Shown: positions 36,073-46,589, counted from the first letter of the stretch. The stretch is 64,000 nucleotides of DNA from Balaenoptera acutorostrata (GCF_949987535.1 NC_080067.1:62554405-62618404); one strand, 5' to 3'. A program made the numbers and translations. Notes: generated from the sequence alone by a model not told the origin.

Positions 36073-36927
36073 TTTTTTTAGATATACATATATCTATTCT
36101 TTTTCACATTCTTTTCCCATATAGGCCATTACAGAGTATTGAGTAGAGTTCTCTCTGCTGCACAGTAGGACCTTACTAATTATCTATTTTATATATAGCA
36201 GTGTGTATATGTCAATCTCAGTCTTCCAATTTATTTCCCCCCACCTTACCCCCTGGTAACCATAAGTTTGTTTTCTACATCTGTAACCCTATATCTGTTT
36301 TGTAGATAAGTTCATTTGTATCCTTTTTTTAGATTCCACATATAAGTGATATCACATGATATTTGTCTTTCCCTGTCTGACTTACTTCACACAGTGTGAC
36401 AATCTCTAGGTCCATCCATGTTGCTGCAAATGGCATTATTTCATTCTATTTAGGGCTGAGTAATATTCCATTGTATATATGTACCACATCTTCTTTACTC
36501 ATTCCTCTGTTGATGGAAATTTAGGTTGCATCCATGTCCTGGCTATTGCAAATAGTGCTGCAGTGAACACTGGGGTGCATGACTCTTTTTGAATTATGGT
36601 TTTCTCTGGATATATGCCCAGGAGTGGGATTGCTGGGTCATATGGTAGCTCTATTTTTACTTTTTTAAGGAACCTCCATACAGTTCTCCATAGTGGCTGT
36701 ACCAATTTACATTCCCACCAACAATGTAGGGGGTTCCCTTTTCTCCACACCTTCTCCAGCATTTATTGTTTGTAGACTTTTTGGTGATGGCCATTCTGAC
36801 TGGTGTGAGGTGATACCTCATTGTAGTTTTGATTTGCATTTCTCTAATAATTAGCAATGTTGAGCATATTTACATGTGCTTTTTGGCCATCTGTATGTCT
36901 TCTTTGGAGAAATGTCTACTTAAATAT

Positions 36928-36941
36928 TCTACCCATTTTTT
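36928..36941. repeat. SINE target-site duplication, left copy
   Basis: TCTACCCATTTTTT, matched at 37235-37248 with one substitution. Confidence 0.88.
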
Positions 36942-37234
36942 TTAAAATTAATTAATTTATTTATTTACTTTTGGCTGTGTTGGGTCTTCGTTTCTGTGTG
37001 AGGGCTTTCTCTAGTTGCGGCAAGCGGGGGCCACTCTTCATTGCAGTGCGCGGGCCTCTCACTATCATGGCCTCTCTTGTTGTGGAGCACAGGCTCCAGA
37101 CGCGCAGGCTCAGTAGTTGTGGCTCATGGGCCTAGTTGCTCTGCGGCATGTGGGATCTTCCCAGACCAGGGCTCAAACCCATGTCCCCTGCATTGGCAGG
37201 CAGATTCTCAACCACTGCACCACCAGGGAAGCCC
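36942..37234 (-). mobile_element. CHR-type SINE inside L1, antisense
   Basis: The tail is TTAATTAATTTATTTATTTA at the left. The body includes GGCTGTGTTGGGTCTTCGTT, and the tRNA-derived head is read in reverse at the right (ACCACCAGGGAAGCCC). The promoter boxes lie near the right edge, partly mutated (the B-box complement reads GGGCTCAAACCC). It interrupts the L1 ORF2 exactly at the duplicated target and so is younger than that L1. Such SINEs borrow L1 machinery. Confidence 0.94.
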
Positions 37235-37248
37235 TCTGCCCATTTTTT
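37235..37248. repeat. SINE target-site duplication, right copy
   Basis: TCTGCCCATTTTTT, matching 36928-36941 except for A to G. Confidence 0.88.
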
Positions 37249-38365
37249 GATTGGGTGTTTTTTTGTTTGTTTGTTTTTGACATTGAGCTGCATGGGCTGT
37301 TTGTATATTTTGGAAATTAATCCCTTGTCGGTCACATCGTTTGCAAATATTTTCTCCCATTCTGTGGGTTGTCTTTTCATTTTCTTTATGGTTTCCTTTG
37401 CTGTGCAAAAGCTTTTAAGTTTAATTAGGTCCCATTTGTTTATTTTTGTTTTTATTTCCATTACTACAGGAGAAGGATCCAAAAAGATACTGCTGCAATT
37501 TATGTCAAAGAGTGTTCTGCCTATATTTTCCTCTAGGAGTTTTATAATATCAGGTCTTACATTTAGATCTTTAATCCATTTTGAGCTGATTTTTGTGCAT
37601 GGTGTTAGAGAATGTTCTAATTTCATTCTTTTACATGTAGTTGTCCAGTCTTCTCAGCACCACTTACTGAAGAGCCTATCTTTTCTCCATAGTATATTCG
37701 TGCCTCCTTTATCGTAGATTAATTGACCATAGGTGCATGTATTTATTTCTGGGCTTTCTATCCTGTTCCACTGATCTATATTTCTGTTTTTGTGTCAGTA
37801 CCATACTGTTGAATACTGTAGCTTTGTAGTATAGTCTGAAGTCAGAGAGCTTGATTCCTCCAGCTCCATTTTTCTTTCTAAAGATTGCTTTGGCTAGTTG
37901 GGGTCTTTTGTGTTTCTATACAAATTTAAAAAAATTTTTGTTCTAGTTCTGTGAAAATGCCATTGGTAATTCGATAGGAATTGCATCGAATAGTAAAGGG
38001 ATTGCCTCGGGTAGTAAAGATGCTACCAGAAAACTAATAGAGCTCATCAATGAATTCAGTAAAGTTGCAGGATACAAAATTAATACACAGAAATCTGTTG
38101 CATTTCTATACAATAACAATGAAAGATCAGAAACAGAAATTAAGGAAACAACTCCATTTACCATTGCATCAAAAAGAATAAAATACCTAGGAATAAACCT
38201 ACCTTAGTAGGTGAAAGACCTGTACTCCAAAAACTATAAGATGCTGATGAAAGAAATCAAAGATGACACAAACAGATGGAAAGATATAGCATGCTGTTGG
38301 ATTGGAAGAATCAATGTTGTCAAAATGACTATACTATCCAAGGTAATCTACAGATTCAATGCAAT

Positions 38366-38374
38366 TCCTGAGAT
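38366..38374. repeat. Target-site duplication, right copy (short)
   Basis: TCCTGAGAT, equal to 36064-36072. Confidence 0.75.
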
Positions 38375-39184
38375 CTTTAAAAGGCGAATAGCCTGGGATT
38401 ACATGGCAAGCTGTTTTTTTAAAAAGGTGGGGAGCGGGGGGATAGAGGAAAAAGTCACCAGGCTACAGGACTTTTTAAAAATATACTATACAACCAAACC
38501 AGAACACACATTGAATGTTAAAAATGAATCGTCACCCATGATCCCAAATTTCAAATATTTGTGCTCTTCAAACTCATTCTCATACATTGACTTTTTTCTT
38601 GTACATTTACTTTTTAAGAAAATAGTGGCGAAATACATATAAGATAAAATTTACCACTTTAACCATTTTTAAGTGTACAATTTATTGGTGTTAAGTATAT
38701 TCTCATTGTTGCACAAGCAACCTCCAGAACTTTTTCGTTTTGCAACTGAAACTCTATTTCCATTAAACGACAGCTCCATCCCCTGGCAACCACTGTTCTT
38801 TCTGTTTCTATGAGTCTGACTACTCTAGATACATCATAAAAGTGGAATCATACAGAATTTGCCTTCTTGTGACTGGCCTATTTCACTTAACATAATGTCC
38901 TCAAGGTTTACTCATGTTATAGCATGTGTTAGAATTTCCTTCTTTCTTAAGGCTGAATAATATTCCATTGTATGTATATACATTTGTATGTACACATACA
39001 TAAACATTTTGTTATCCATTTGTCTGTTGAAGGACATCTGGGTTGCTTTTACCTCTTGTCTATAGTGAAGAGCGCTGCTTTGAACATGGAGATACATTGA
39101 AGTAGCTCTTCAAGACTCTGCTTTCAGTTCTTTGGGATATATATCCTGAAGTGGGATTGCAGGATCATATGGTAATTTTAATTT

Positions 39185-39199
39185 TTTAAGGAATACTTT
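39185..39199. repeat. SINE target-site duplication, left copy
   Basis: TTTAAGGAATACTTT, exact copy at 39495-39509. Confidence 0.95.
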
Positions 39200-39494
39200 T
39201 TTTTTTTTAATTAATTAATTTATTTATTTATGGCTGTGTTGGGTCTTCGTTTCTGTGCGAGGGCTTTCTCTAGTTGCGGCAAGTGGGGGCCACTCTTCAT
39301 CGCGGTGCGCGGGCCTCTCATTATCATGGCCTCTCTTGTTGCAGAGCACAGGCTCCAGACGTGCAGGCTCAGTAATTGTGGCTCATGGGCCTAGTTGCTC
39401 CACAGCATGTGGGATCTTCCCAGACTAGGGCTCGAACCCGTGTCCCCTGTATTGCCAGGCAGATTCTCAACTACTGTGCCACCAGGGAAGCCCC
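39200..39494 (-). mobile_element. CHR-type SINE, antisense
   Basis: Poly-T and TTAATTAATTTATTTATTTA at the left, body GGCTGTGTTGGGTCTTCGTT, and head ACCAGGGAAGCCCC at the right. An exact 15-bp target duplication flanks it. It is very similar to the copy at 36942-37234, sharing words such as CAAGTGGGGGCCACTCTTCA, and belongs to the same subfamily. The B-box complement reads GGGCTCGAACCC, which is intact. Confidence 0.96.
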
Positions 39495-39509
39495 TTTAAG
39501 GAATACTTT
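39495..39509. repeat. SINE target-site duplication, right copy
   Basis: Exact repeat of 39185-39199. Confidence 0.95.
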
Positions 39510-39645
39510 GACTTTTAATAAGTTAAAGCTACACAGTGGAAAATAAATGTATCCTTCTAAAAAAACAGCTTTATCTATTTTATAAAATAAAGTTCTACAT
39601 AAGAATTTATTTAGAAAAGTTTGGGGGTGGGAATTTGCTGATTTG

Positions 39646-39664
39646 GAGAGAGAGAGAGAGAGAG

Positions 39665-39709
<45 letters not shown>
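39646..39709. repeat. (GA)n microsatellite
   Basis: About 30 GA units with one interruption (TGCG at 39665-39668). The longest pure run is about 40 bp. Antisense, it would encode an Ser-Leu repeat (39471-39755), which is an artefact of the repeat. Confidence 0.97.
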
Positions 39710-39713
<4 letters not shown>

Positions 39714-40264
39714 GAAAAGGAACCACAGGACAGCAACACCAGTAAATTCTGCCATTACCTAAATTTTACATATCAGTAAAGAAGGTTCCTATCAGAAGTG
39801 GAGAAATAACAGTAGCACTCGCAAGCAATTAGTTGGGACCAGAAAAGAACAAAGGCAACAAAAGGAAGCCATTACACAAATATCTGGCCAGTAATTACCT
39901 GCCCACCTTGAGTAGTCTTGGCAAAGAATAGAGGAGAGTAGCTGACTTGAAGGGTTTTCTGCCAGACTGAATTGTTAGGCTTCTCTATAATTAATAACAG
40001 ACTTCCACATAATTTTTTCTCAAGAGGCCTACTGACTGTCTTAATCTGGTTGGGAGGAGGAGGGGGTGTGAAGGAAGGATCAAGGATAACATCATAGTCA
40101 CCAGCTCAGATGCGTTAGCTGATATGGCAGAGGCCTGGAATACAGGGTAAAAAGCAGGTTTGGGGAATTAGAAAAGACTGCCAATCTGGAGTAGTTTCAA
40201 CGTGTAGCTGTAGGGCAACATGAACCCAGAGTGAAACAGGCCTCAAACCAGAATCATTTGTCCA
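39710..40264. other. Unassigned stretch
   Basis: No gene or named repeat. One short G-rich patch (GGTTGGGAGGAGGAGGGGGT) lies at about 40048-40067. Confidence 0.5.
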
Positions 40265-40674
40265 AAACTTTTTTTGTGTGGATCACCTACTATGTGCCTG
40301 GAATAATCTTAGTTGCTGGGAAAGCTTTAGTGAATAGAATAAACATGATCCAAATCCTCTGGCAGTTTCTAGAGGATATGACAGGCAAGTAACAAGCAAT
40401 TATGATAATGGAGGTCAATGAAAAGTATATGTTGCTGCAGAACACTGTGGGACACTTAGGACAAGCCTCTACTTGAGCCCTGGGTATTGGGGGAGGCTCT
40501 CCAGGGGAAATGGCACCTCACTAGAGCCTGAGGGATGGGAAGGAGTCAGCCAGGGGAAGAGGAGGAGGAAGCAGCATGTACAAAGGCCCTGTGGCTGTAG
40601 AGAGGCTGGCATTGTGGGTAAATGACAATAGTTCACTAGGATGAACGTGAAGTGAGTTGGACAATGAGGTTGGT

Positions 40675-40855
40675 GAGAGGTTCTCACACTTCAGTGAACA
40701 CCAAAGCTACCTGGAGGGCTTGTTAAAGCACAGAGATCTAGGCCTACCCCCAGAGTTTATGATGTTTAAGCTCTGGAAAATTTGCATTTCAAACAAGCTC
40801 CCATGTGATGTTGATGAAACTGGTCTGGGGACCACCTACTGACAACCATTAATAT
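40675..40855 (+). mobile_element. MER5A-like hAT MITE inside L2
   Basis: TTCTCACACTTCAGTGAACA, GCTACCTGGAGGGCTTGTTA, AAGCACAGAGATCTAGGCCT and a right end at GGTCTGGGGACCACCTACTG follow MER5A order. Confidence 0.8.
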
Positions 40856-40899
40856 GGCAGAGTCGGGGATTGGAGCACACCCCCCAAAATGGCCATTAT

Positions 40900-40913
40900 A
40901 GAAAGAGATGGCA
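40900..40913. repeat. SINE target-site duplication, left copy
   Basis: AGAAAGAGATGGCA, exact copy at 41270-41283. Confidence 0.94.
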
Positions 40914-41269
40914 TGGGACTTCCCTGGTGGCACAATGGTTAACAATCCGCCTGCCAATGCAGGGGACACAGGTTCAGTCCCTGGTCCGGGAAGATCCCAC
41001 ATGCTGGGGAGCAGCTAAGCCTGTGCACCACAACTACTGAGCCTGTGCTCTAGAGCCCGTGAGCCACAACTACTGAGCCCACGTGCTACAACTACTGAAG
41101 CCCGTGCGCCTAGAGCCCATGCTCCGCAACAAGAGAAGCCACCACAATAAGAAGCCCGTGCACCACAACGAAGAGTGGCCCCCGCTCACCACAACTAGAG
41201 AAAGCCTGCACACAGCAGTGAAGACCCACCGCAGCCAAAAAATAAATAAAATTAAAAAAAAAAAAAGAA
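40914..41269 (+). mobile_element. CHR-type SINE, sense, near full length
   Basis: The head starts GGGACTTCCCTGGTGG. The A-box area is TGGCACAATGG (40928-40938) and the B-box area GGTTCAGTCC (40971-40980), both altered from TGGCNNAGTGG and GGTTCGANTCC. The body has repeated CACAACTACTGAGCC units, and an A-rich tail with AATAAATAAA ends near 41269. Target duplications give exact limits. It sits within an antisense L2. Confidence 0.96.
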
Positions 41270-41283
41270 AGAAAGAGATGGCA
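41270..41283. repeat. SINE target-site duplication, right copy
   Basis: Exact repeat of 40900-40913. Confidence 0.94.
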
Positions 41284-41990
41284 GCAGCCTGGACTAAAGG
41301 GGTAGGAGTGGTGAAGGAGAGGTATGGAAACTGCAGAACTGACAGTTCTCATTGACCAACTGCAGATGGAGGGCGATGGGGTGTTCTGAGTGTAGAAAAG
41401 GATTGTGTTATTCCCTGAGAAAGGAGGAAAAGGAGGAGATGATTTGGGGCAGAAAATGGCATTTGGGTCTTGAGGGTGGTGCTTATGGGTCACATAAGTA
41501 GGAAGTAATAATCAAATGGATCTTATTTCAAATGTATATATCAAATGTATGTTGCTTAGGAGATAGAGGAAATTTTTAAATAGGCTGGAGGCACAGGCTA
41601 AGGTCCTGGGAAGGTATGGCATAAGGATTAGCAATAGAGATGGAAGCTGTAGAAATGGCCCAGAGAGAACATGTAGGTAAGAAAAGAAGAAGCTGAGAAC
41701 AAAATCCTGAAAGGAAAACAAAACAAAATAAAACAAAGCAAACAAAAATAAACAATCAAATGATAATTTGAGGAATGGGCAAAAAAGCCAAAAAGGGAGA
41801 CCAAAACAGTCAGAGAGGCAGCCAAAAGTGCCCAAGAAATGCACAGAGTAGAAGAGAGAGCTTACAGAAGGAGGAAGTGCCTCTACAAATGGAAAGGACA
41901 GGGAACAGAGAGTCACCGGCAGCCACTGGCTTTAAAAACAAGAAGTGCTGTGAACTTAAAGCTGGAGGACGCTTTAGTTGAATGATAAGA

Positions 41991-43329
41991 GGGATAACCC
42001 GATGTAGTACCAGGCTGATGAGACGGTATTCTGCGCAGTGGAAATTCTGTTGTGAATTGGAAATTCTACTGCTGATTCTCTAGTTTAAGCACCTTAGTTC
42101 TATGTACAGGGACATTTGAAAATGTCATGCCTATGGGAAAGCAAACTCAAATGCGGATAAGTGAAACTGACATTACACATATATTGGAAGAGAGTGCCTG
42201 TAACATAGTTCAAAACCCCAGAACAAGAGTCCTCATACTGAGGAGACCCAGAGCCACTTCAAGGCAGCTGTGGCAGTCCTTTTCTGGAGAAGCTCAGTAG
42301 GCTGGCCCAACAGCTATGACTCTGCTCACTTCTTCCCTCAGGAGCACTTTGTTTCTGCTCTTCTTCTCTCATCACCTCATCCTCAACACGCCCTCATCCC
42401 TGCCCACCCCTCCCTAATAGTCTCACCCCTCTGGGGCAAAGCAATGGGAGTGCTGTTCCCTGATAAAATGTAAGCACTATTTAGGGCTGAGAGAATTAGA
42501 CCACAGGAGAGACATGAAGCCAGAGTGGAGAGTGAGAGTATTGTGGAGACAAGACAGACAGATGTGATCCAGAGAAATTATAAAATTAATTCCAAAACAT
42601 GAAAGATTAGGTGACAAACAGAGGTTAACTGAATTATCATTCAATATAGAAACATGCTGAAAGAAGCGATTAAACCTGGGGGAAAACACAGTGTAACCCA
42701 GAACCATGAATATTTTACAGCATATAGCCAGCAGCACTTTGAAACATCTGAAATTCACATTACTCTTGCCTCATAACTTAAGTTTACCCTATGGTTTTAG
42801 TTCACATATTCAAATATAAGTTTAAATGCTTTATGGATTTTTTTAAATGAACTAAAAAAAAGTGTAAATGTAATTCACAAATTTGGGCTGACAAGATTTG
42901 ATTTTTAAACTTAGAGAAATCCAGAAAATATCATTTTAACTAATACCTGCTAGCATTCCCCTTACTAAATCATTCATCAGATTTATTAGCAACTAATGAT
43001 ATTCACTTTGAAGTTATTTGCCTTATGAGAAAGTCCATAATCTGGTCCTGTTGCTGGATAACTTATTCGATGAAAAGTAAATCATTTAATCCATCAGTTT
43101 CCTAGTTAGTAAAATTACTCAGTTTGGTTAGATGATCTCTAAAGCCCTGGCTAGCCTAAGAATTCTGTAAACATGACACATTACACGGATAACTCTAATA
43201 CAATGGGTGACCAACAGAATCATAAGGTTGACGAAAGCTCAGATGTTATCAAATTCAACCCACTTTCTTTACTGATCAATAATAAAAGAGGCCCTAAAAG
43301 ATTTAATACCTTGACTGCTGTCAAGTACC
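41991..43329. other. Unassigned stretch
   Basis: No gene recognised. The 93-codon antisense frame at 42477-42758 and the 67-codon frame at 42270-42473 have no domain. Confidence 0.45.
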
Positions 43330-43330
43330 T

Positions 43331-43801
43331 TTTTTTTTTAATGTTTATTTTTTATTTATTTATTTTTTCTTATTAGTCATCCATTTTATACACATCAGTG
43401 TATATATACATGTCAATCCCAATCTCCCAATTCATCACACCGCAACGCCCACCCCCTGACTCTTTCCCCCCTTGGTGTCCATTCATTTTTTCTCTACTTC
43501 TGTGTCTCAGTTTCTGCTCTGCAAACCAGTTCATCTGTACCATTTTCTTGGTTCCACATATATGTGTTAATATATGATATTTGTTTTTCTCTTTCTGAAT
43601 TACTTCACTCTGTATGACAGTCTCTAGATGCATCCACGTCTCTACAAATGACCCAAGTTCGTTCATTTTTACGGCTGGGTAATATTCCATTGTATATATG
43701 TACCATATCTTCTTTATCCATTCATCTGTCGATGGGCATTTAGGTTGCTTCCATGACCTGCCTATTGTAAATAGCGCTGCAGTGAACATTGGGGTGCATG
43801 A
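43331..43801 (-). mobile_element. L1 LINE, 5'-truncated, young subfamily, antisense
   Basis: Poly-T (43331-43339) and T/A-rich tail, then a 3' UTR with TTATACACATCAGTGTATAT and CCCCCTTGGTGTCCATTCAT, then the antisense ORF2 end. The body stops near 43801 (GGGGTGCATG). The 3' UTR differs from all other L1 copies here and matches what I recall of recently active cetartiodactyl L1. I found no convincing target duplication. Confidence 0.92.
43373..43801 (-). pseudogene. L1 ORF2 C-terminal remnant
   Basis: Open antisense from 43789 to 43373: [20 protein letters not shown], then DEWIKKIWYIYTMEYYPAV, FVETWMHLETVIQSEVIQKE and an HICGT end. This is the last part of ORF2, and the frame runs on into the 3' UTR (through a DMYIYTDVYKMDD tail). 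Relatives usually stop near the CGT segment, so a base change has removed the stop. No catalytic domain is present. Confidence 0.85.
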
Positions 43802-45534
43802 AAATGCCCTTGAACCTCTTTAAACCTCTGGTTACAATAGCCTGCTCACTTCTTGTTCTTAAAGGGTCCACATTTCAGGCCTACAATTAGTGCTGTTTGT
43901 TTCTCATTCTCAGCAGTGGAAGTATCTTATTTTAGTTGAGAATTTATACATAGGATTGCCAAGGTGGACAATAAAGTAAATGCCATTATCACTTCAGTTT
44001 GCATTAGTCCTTCAAAGTTTGTGCAGAAAATGTGTGTGCATGTGTCAGGTTTGCAAGTTGATTTATCAGCAAATACTGAAAACAATGAAACCATTCATAA
44101 TCACTGAGGTTAAACCAGTGAATACCTAACATGAGTAATTTCGTTCTATGTTCCAGTATCTTGTTAATACAGTCCATCAAAACTAGATTTTCTTTTAATG
44201 CTTTAATGAAAAGAGTAGATCAACATTCATGGAATTCGTGTTGCTACTCAGCTTGGAGGAATGCCATTTTTGTGGTAGGTCCAGGGTTCTCCTTTAAATA
44301 AAATTTGAATGTGTATGTGGTAGGAGACCCAGAGAACACAAAGGGAGTAGGAGAACTTAAAACTATGGGTCCATGTTTTGAATAATTCTAAACAAACCTG
44401 AAAATATATTTTGAGGAGAAATAAAATTATAGATAGTCATGGGATATAGAGCCTCAAAGGGAAGTCAGAGCGAAATAAGACAAGATAGGAAAATTAAATT
44501 CAAGCTTCTAAAGGAAATCAACAAACAGCATAAATGCTTTGGGAAAAATTGGACTTCCAAGAGATTTTTAACCCAAGAAAGGTTTTACAGTTTCACCCAC
44601 AGGCTGGTAAAAATCATTTGATCTGTCAAGACATAGTGTTAAAGTTGAAATGCTTGAACTGTTTCTTATTCACTTGTTAAAACAACCCTAAACTTTACGT
44701 AGCGTTGGTTTTATAATCCCCATTTCATAGATGGAAAAATCGAAAAAGAGAGTAAGCTTTCATGATATGCCTACAGATTCATACCAAATGATTTGTGAAA
44801 ATGGAAAATGGGACCTAGATATCTTATCTTCAACTCATTCCTTTCTCACTAGACTAGGCTGGAATGGGTGACTAGAGGAATAATTCAGTCTTCTTTCCTA
44901 GAGAGATTTTAGAACTAGGTAGACATCTATCTCTCTCACTGGGGAAATGTGGCATGGGGCAGGGGTGGCAGTTATGTTCTACTTTTTTGTTTGTTTGTTT
45001 GCTTAGATATTGGCACCCTTTAATTTGATTTTTAGTGTGGGTGTTATATTCTAAAAGGAACACAAAAATAAATGAGAATTATCCAAATTCTTACAGTGCA
45101 GAATTAATTATTACTAGGATTTTGGAATATTTGCTTCTAATAATGTTTGTTAGTTTGTTTTTAAAAATCACCATGTTATTCTAAGGAAATTTTATTACCA
45201 TTTTTTTAATTAAATGCTTTCAAAAATGCAAGGGTGAAAGTTTTAAAATAACATGAAAGAAAATCTGTTGTCCAGAAGAAATCATCCTTGACATTAAGAA
45301 AACATGATACAACTCATGAGAACATTTCAAATGCATGTATACCTATAGAAAAATTATAGATTTTCAACAAAATTATAATCATTTTATAGATGGTATTTGT
45401 AAGTAAAAATAATAAATTTAATTTTATTTCTTATAGGTAATAAATAAGCAAAAATAAGAAAAAATTTTAACCAATATCAAATTATATCTCTACAATTTTA
45501 AATTCTTTTCCACATTAAAAAGAAAAAAATCACC
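43802..45534. other. Unassigned AT-rich stretch
   Basis: No gene. A faint antisense MIR-like block (AATCCCCATTTCATAGATGG) lies at about 44716-44740. Positions 45150-45530 are very AT-rich. Confidence 0.45.
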
Positions 45535-45615
45535 CCACACTTGAGTTGTATACATTAAATATAAACAGCTTTTTATATGTCAATCACTCCTCAATAAAAT
45601 GGTTTAAAAAATCAA
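45535..45615 (+). mobile_element. Old L1 3' terminus fragment
   Basis: ACTTGAGTTGTATACATTAA, then TATATGTCAATCACTCCTCA, AATAAAATGGTTTAAAAAAT resembles the closing bases of old L1 3' UTRs ('...ATATCTCAATAAAGCTGTT'). Only the end is seen. Confidence 0.55.
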
Positions 45616-46214
45616 CACAAATAATGCAACTTTTTTACTTGTTTTGGTGGGGCTTTCCATCTAACCACCACCACACCATCATCATCTTCATCATTACCAG
45701 TCACTGTCATAAATATTGCTATTATTTGGGGCTCACTGTGTTTCAGTTACCATGCTAAGATTTTCTTTACATGAACTATTTAATTTTATCCTCAGAACCC
45801 ATCTGACCACATATATATGCTGAACCATACTCCCTGATGCTATTCTGACCTCACCCTATTTCTAGAGAAAGACAGACCAAGTACATAGCTAACAAGACAG
45901 GCCGAGGAAGCCTCATTCTTGCATTCCAAAAACAAGCATGGAGACTTTTAACACTTTCCCTCACTCTCCTCATGCCTCTTTCTCACTTAAAACTCCCAAG
46001 TGAGGAATACAGAGGTTGAGAGAAGGTAATCTGTCTGACTGACAAACAGAAACCTATTTTTATAAAATTAAAGTTACTGAAGGAAAATCTGAAAGAGGTT
46101 TGGAAGAATCTCAATGCCCATTTTCTGATCTTCCTAATGCTTTATAGCCTTTCCCTTGCATAGTTTTGTTCTCTTCTAAATTTTAGTCTCAGATAGAGAA
46201 GAGGCAAAGAGAAT
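45616..46214. other. Unassigned stretch
   Basis: A weak antisense MIR-like block (CTATTTAATTTTATCCTCAG) lies near 45720-45800. Otherwise nothing recognised. Confidence 0.45.
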
Positions 46215-46229
46215 AAAAAATGGGATTTG
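46215..46229. repeat. SINE target-site duplication, left copy
   Basis: AAAAAATGGGATTTG, exact copy at 46525-46539. Confidence 0.95.
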
Positions 46230-46524
46230 GGGCTTCCCTGGTGGCGCAGTGGTTAAGAATTCGCCTGCCAATGCAGGGCACATGGGTTCGATCCCTGGTC
46301 CAGGAAGATCCCACGTGCCCCGGAGCAACTAAACCCGTGCGCTACAACTACTGAGCCTGCGCTCTAGAGCCTGTGCTCCACAACAAGAGAAGCCGTGGCA
46401 ATGAAAAGCCTGCACACCACAACCAAGAGTAGCCCCCACTCTCCCGCAAGTAGAGAAAAGCCTGCTTGCAGCACCCAACGCAGCCAAAAATAAAATCAAT
46501 AATAAAAAAATTTAAAAAATTTTT
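46230..46524 (+). mobile_element. CHR-type SINE, sense, promoter boxes intact
   Basis: Head GGGCTTCCCTGGTGGCGCAG. The A box is TGGCGCAGTGG (46242-46252) and the B box GGTTCGATCCC (46285-46295), both matching the tRNA-type polymerase III consensus. Body CAACTACTGAGCCTGCGCTC, tail AATAAAATCAATAATAAAAA. Exact 15-bp target duplications flank it. Confidence 0.97.
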
Positions 46525-46539
46525 AAAAAATGGGATTTG
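46525..46539. repeat. SINE target-site duplication, right copy
   Basis: Exact repeat of 46215-46229. Confidence 0.95.
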
Positions 46540-46589
46540 AATTGAGATGTCTCCAAAAGGAAGGGAAGATATCATTTTATTATATGTGT

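Larger units (their letters stand above)
36073..38365 (-). mobile_element. L1 LINE with 5' inversion, antisense, host of a SINE
   Basis: The main part (36073-38016) is antisense: poly-T, 3' UTR (to about 36330), then ORF2 leftward-reading segments (open pieces 36499-36762, 36657-36857, 37132-37626, with [28 protein letters not shown]). At about 38016 the orientation flips. From there to 38365 ORF2 reads on the plus strand, from a KDATRKL-type start to [23 protein letters not shown]. The two halves share about 36 bases at their junction ends (37977-38016 and 38332-38368), as expected from twin priming. A SINE sits at 36942-37234. Confidence 0.93.
38590..39520 (-). mobile_element. Old L1 3' part, antisense, interrupted by SINE
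   Basis: ACCATTTTTAAGTGTACAAT, GCAACCACTGTTCTTTCTGT, a 'gtggaatcatacagaatttgcc' region, TAATATTCCATTGTATGTAT, TTGAAGGACATCTGGGTTGC and GAAGTGGGATTGCAGGATCA are consecutive antisense segments of an old L1 3' UTR and ORF2 end. Divergence is clearly higher than in the 5.3 kb or 16 kb copies. A SINE lies at 39200-39494, and only about 15 bp of element is seen beyond it. Confidence 0.88.
40265..41990 (-). repeat. L2 LINE, antisense, split by MER5A and SINE
   Basis: GATCACCTACTATGTGCCTG, AGAGCCTGAGGGATGGGAAG and a CAAAGGCCCTGTGGCTGTAG block are antisense L2. After two insertions, segments such as GGCAGCAGCCTGGACTAAAG and AGGAGATAGAGGAAATTTTT continue it. The 5' limit near 41990 is uncertain. The long frames inside (127, 134, 68 codons) are chance or L2 decay. 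Confidence 0.7.

Noticed and set aside
37136..37717. 193-codon plus-strand frame across SINE and L1
   Set aside because: The antisense shadow of the L1 ORF2 fragment joined to SINE sequence.
38211..38642. 143-codon plus-strand frame
   Set aside because: Its first third is the inverted L1 ORF2 segment; the rest is flanking DNA read through by chance.
39471..39755. Ser-Leu repeat protein frame
   Set aside because: Encoded by the GA microsatellite on the opposite strand.
40914..41269. Possible tRNA gene
   Set aside because: The tRNA-like A and B boxes belong to the head of a SINE. The body and tail are not a tRNA, and there is no cloverleaf.
43331..43801. Target-site duplication for the 43 kb L1
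   Set aside because: Flanks compared (CCTTGACTGCTG on the left, CCCTTGAACCTC on the right) match only in part; too weak to claim.
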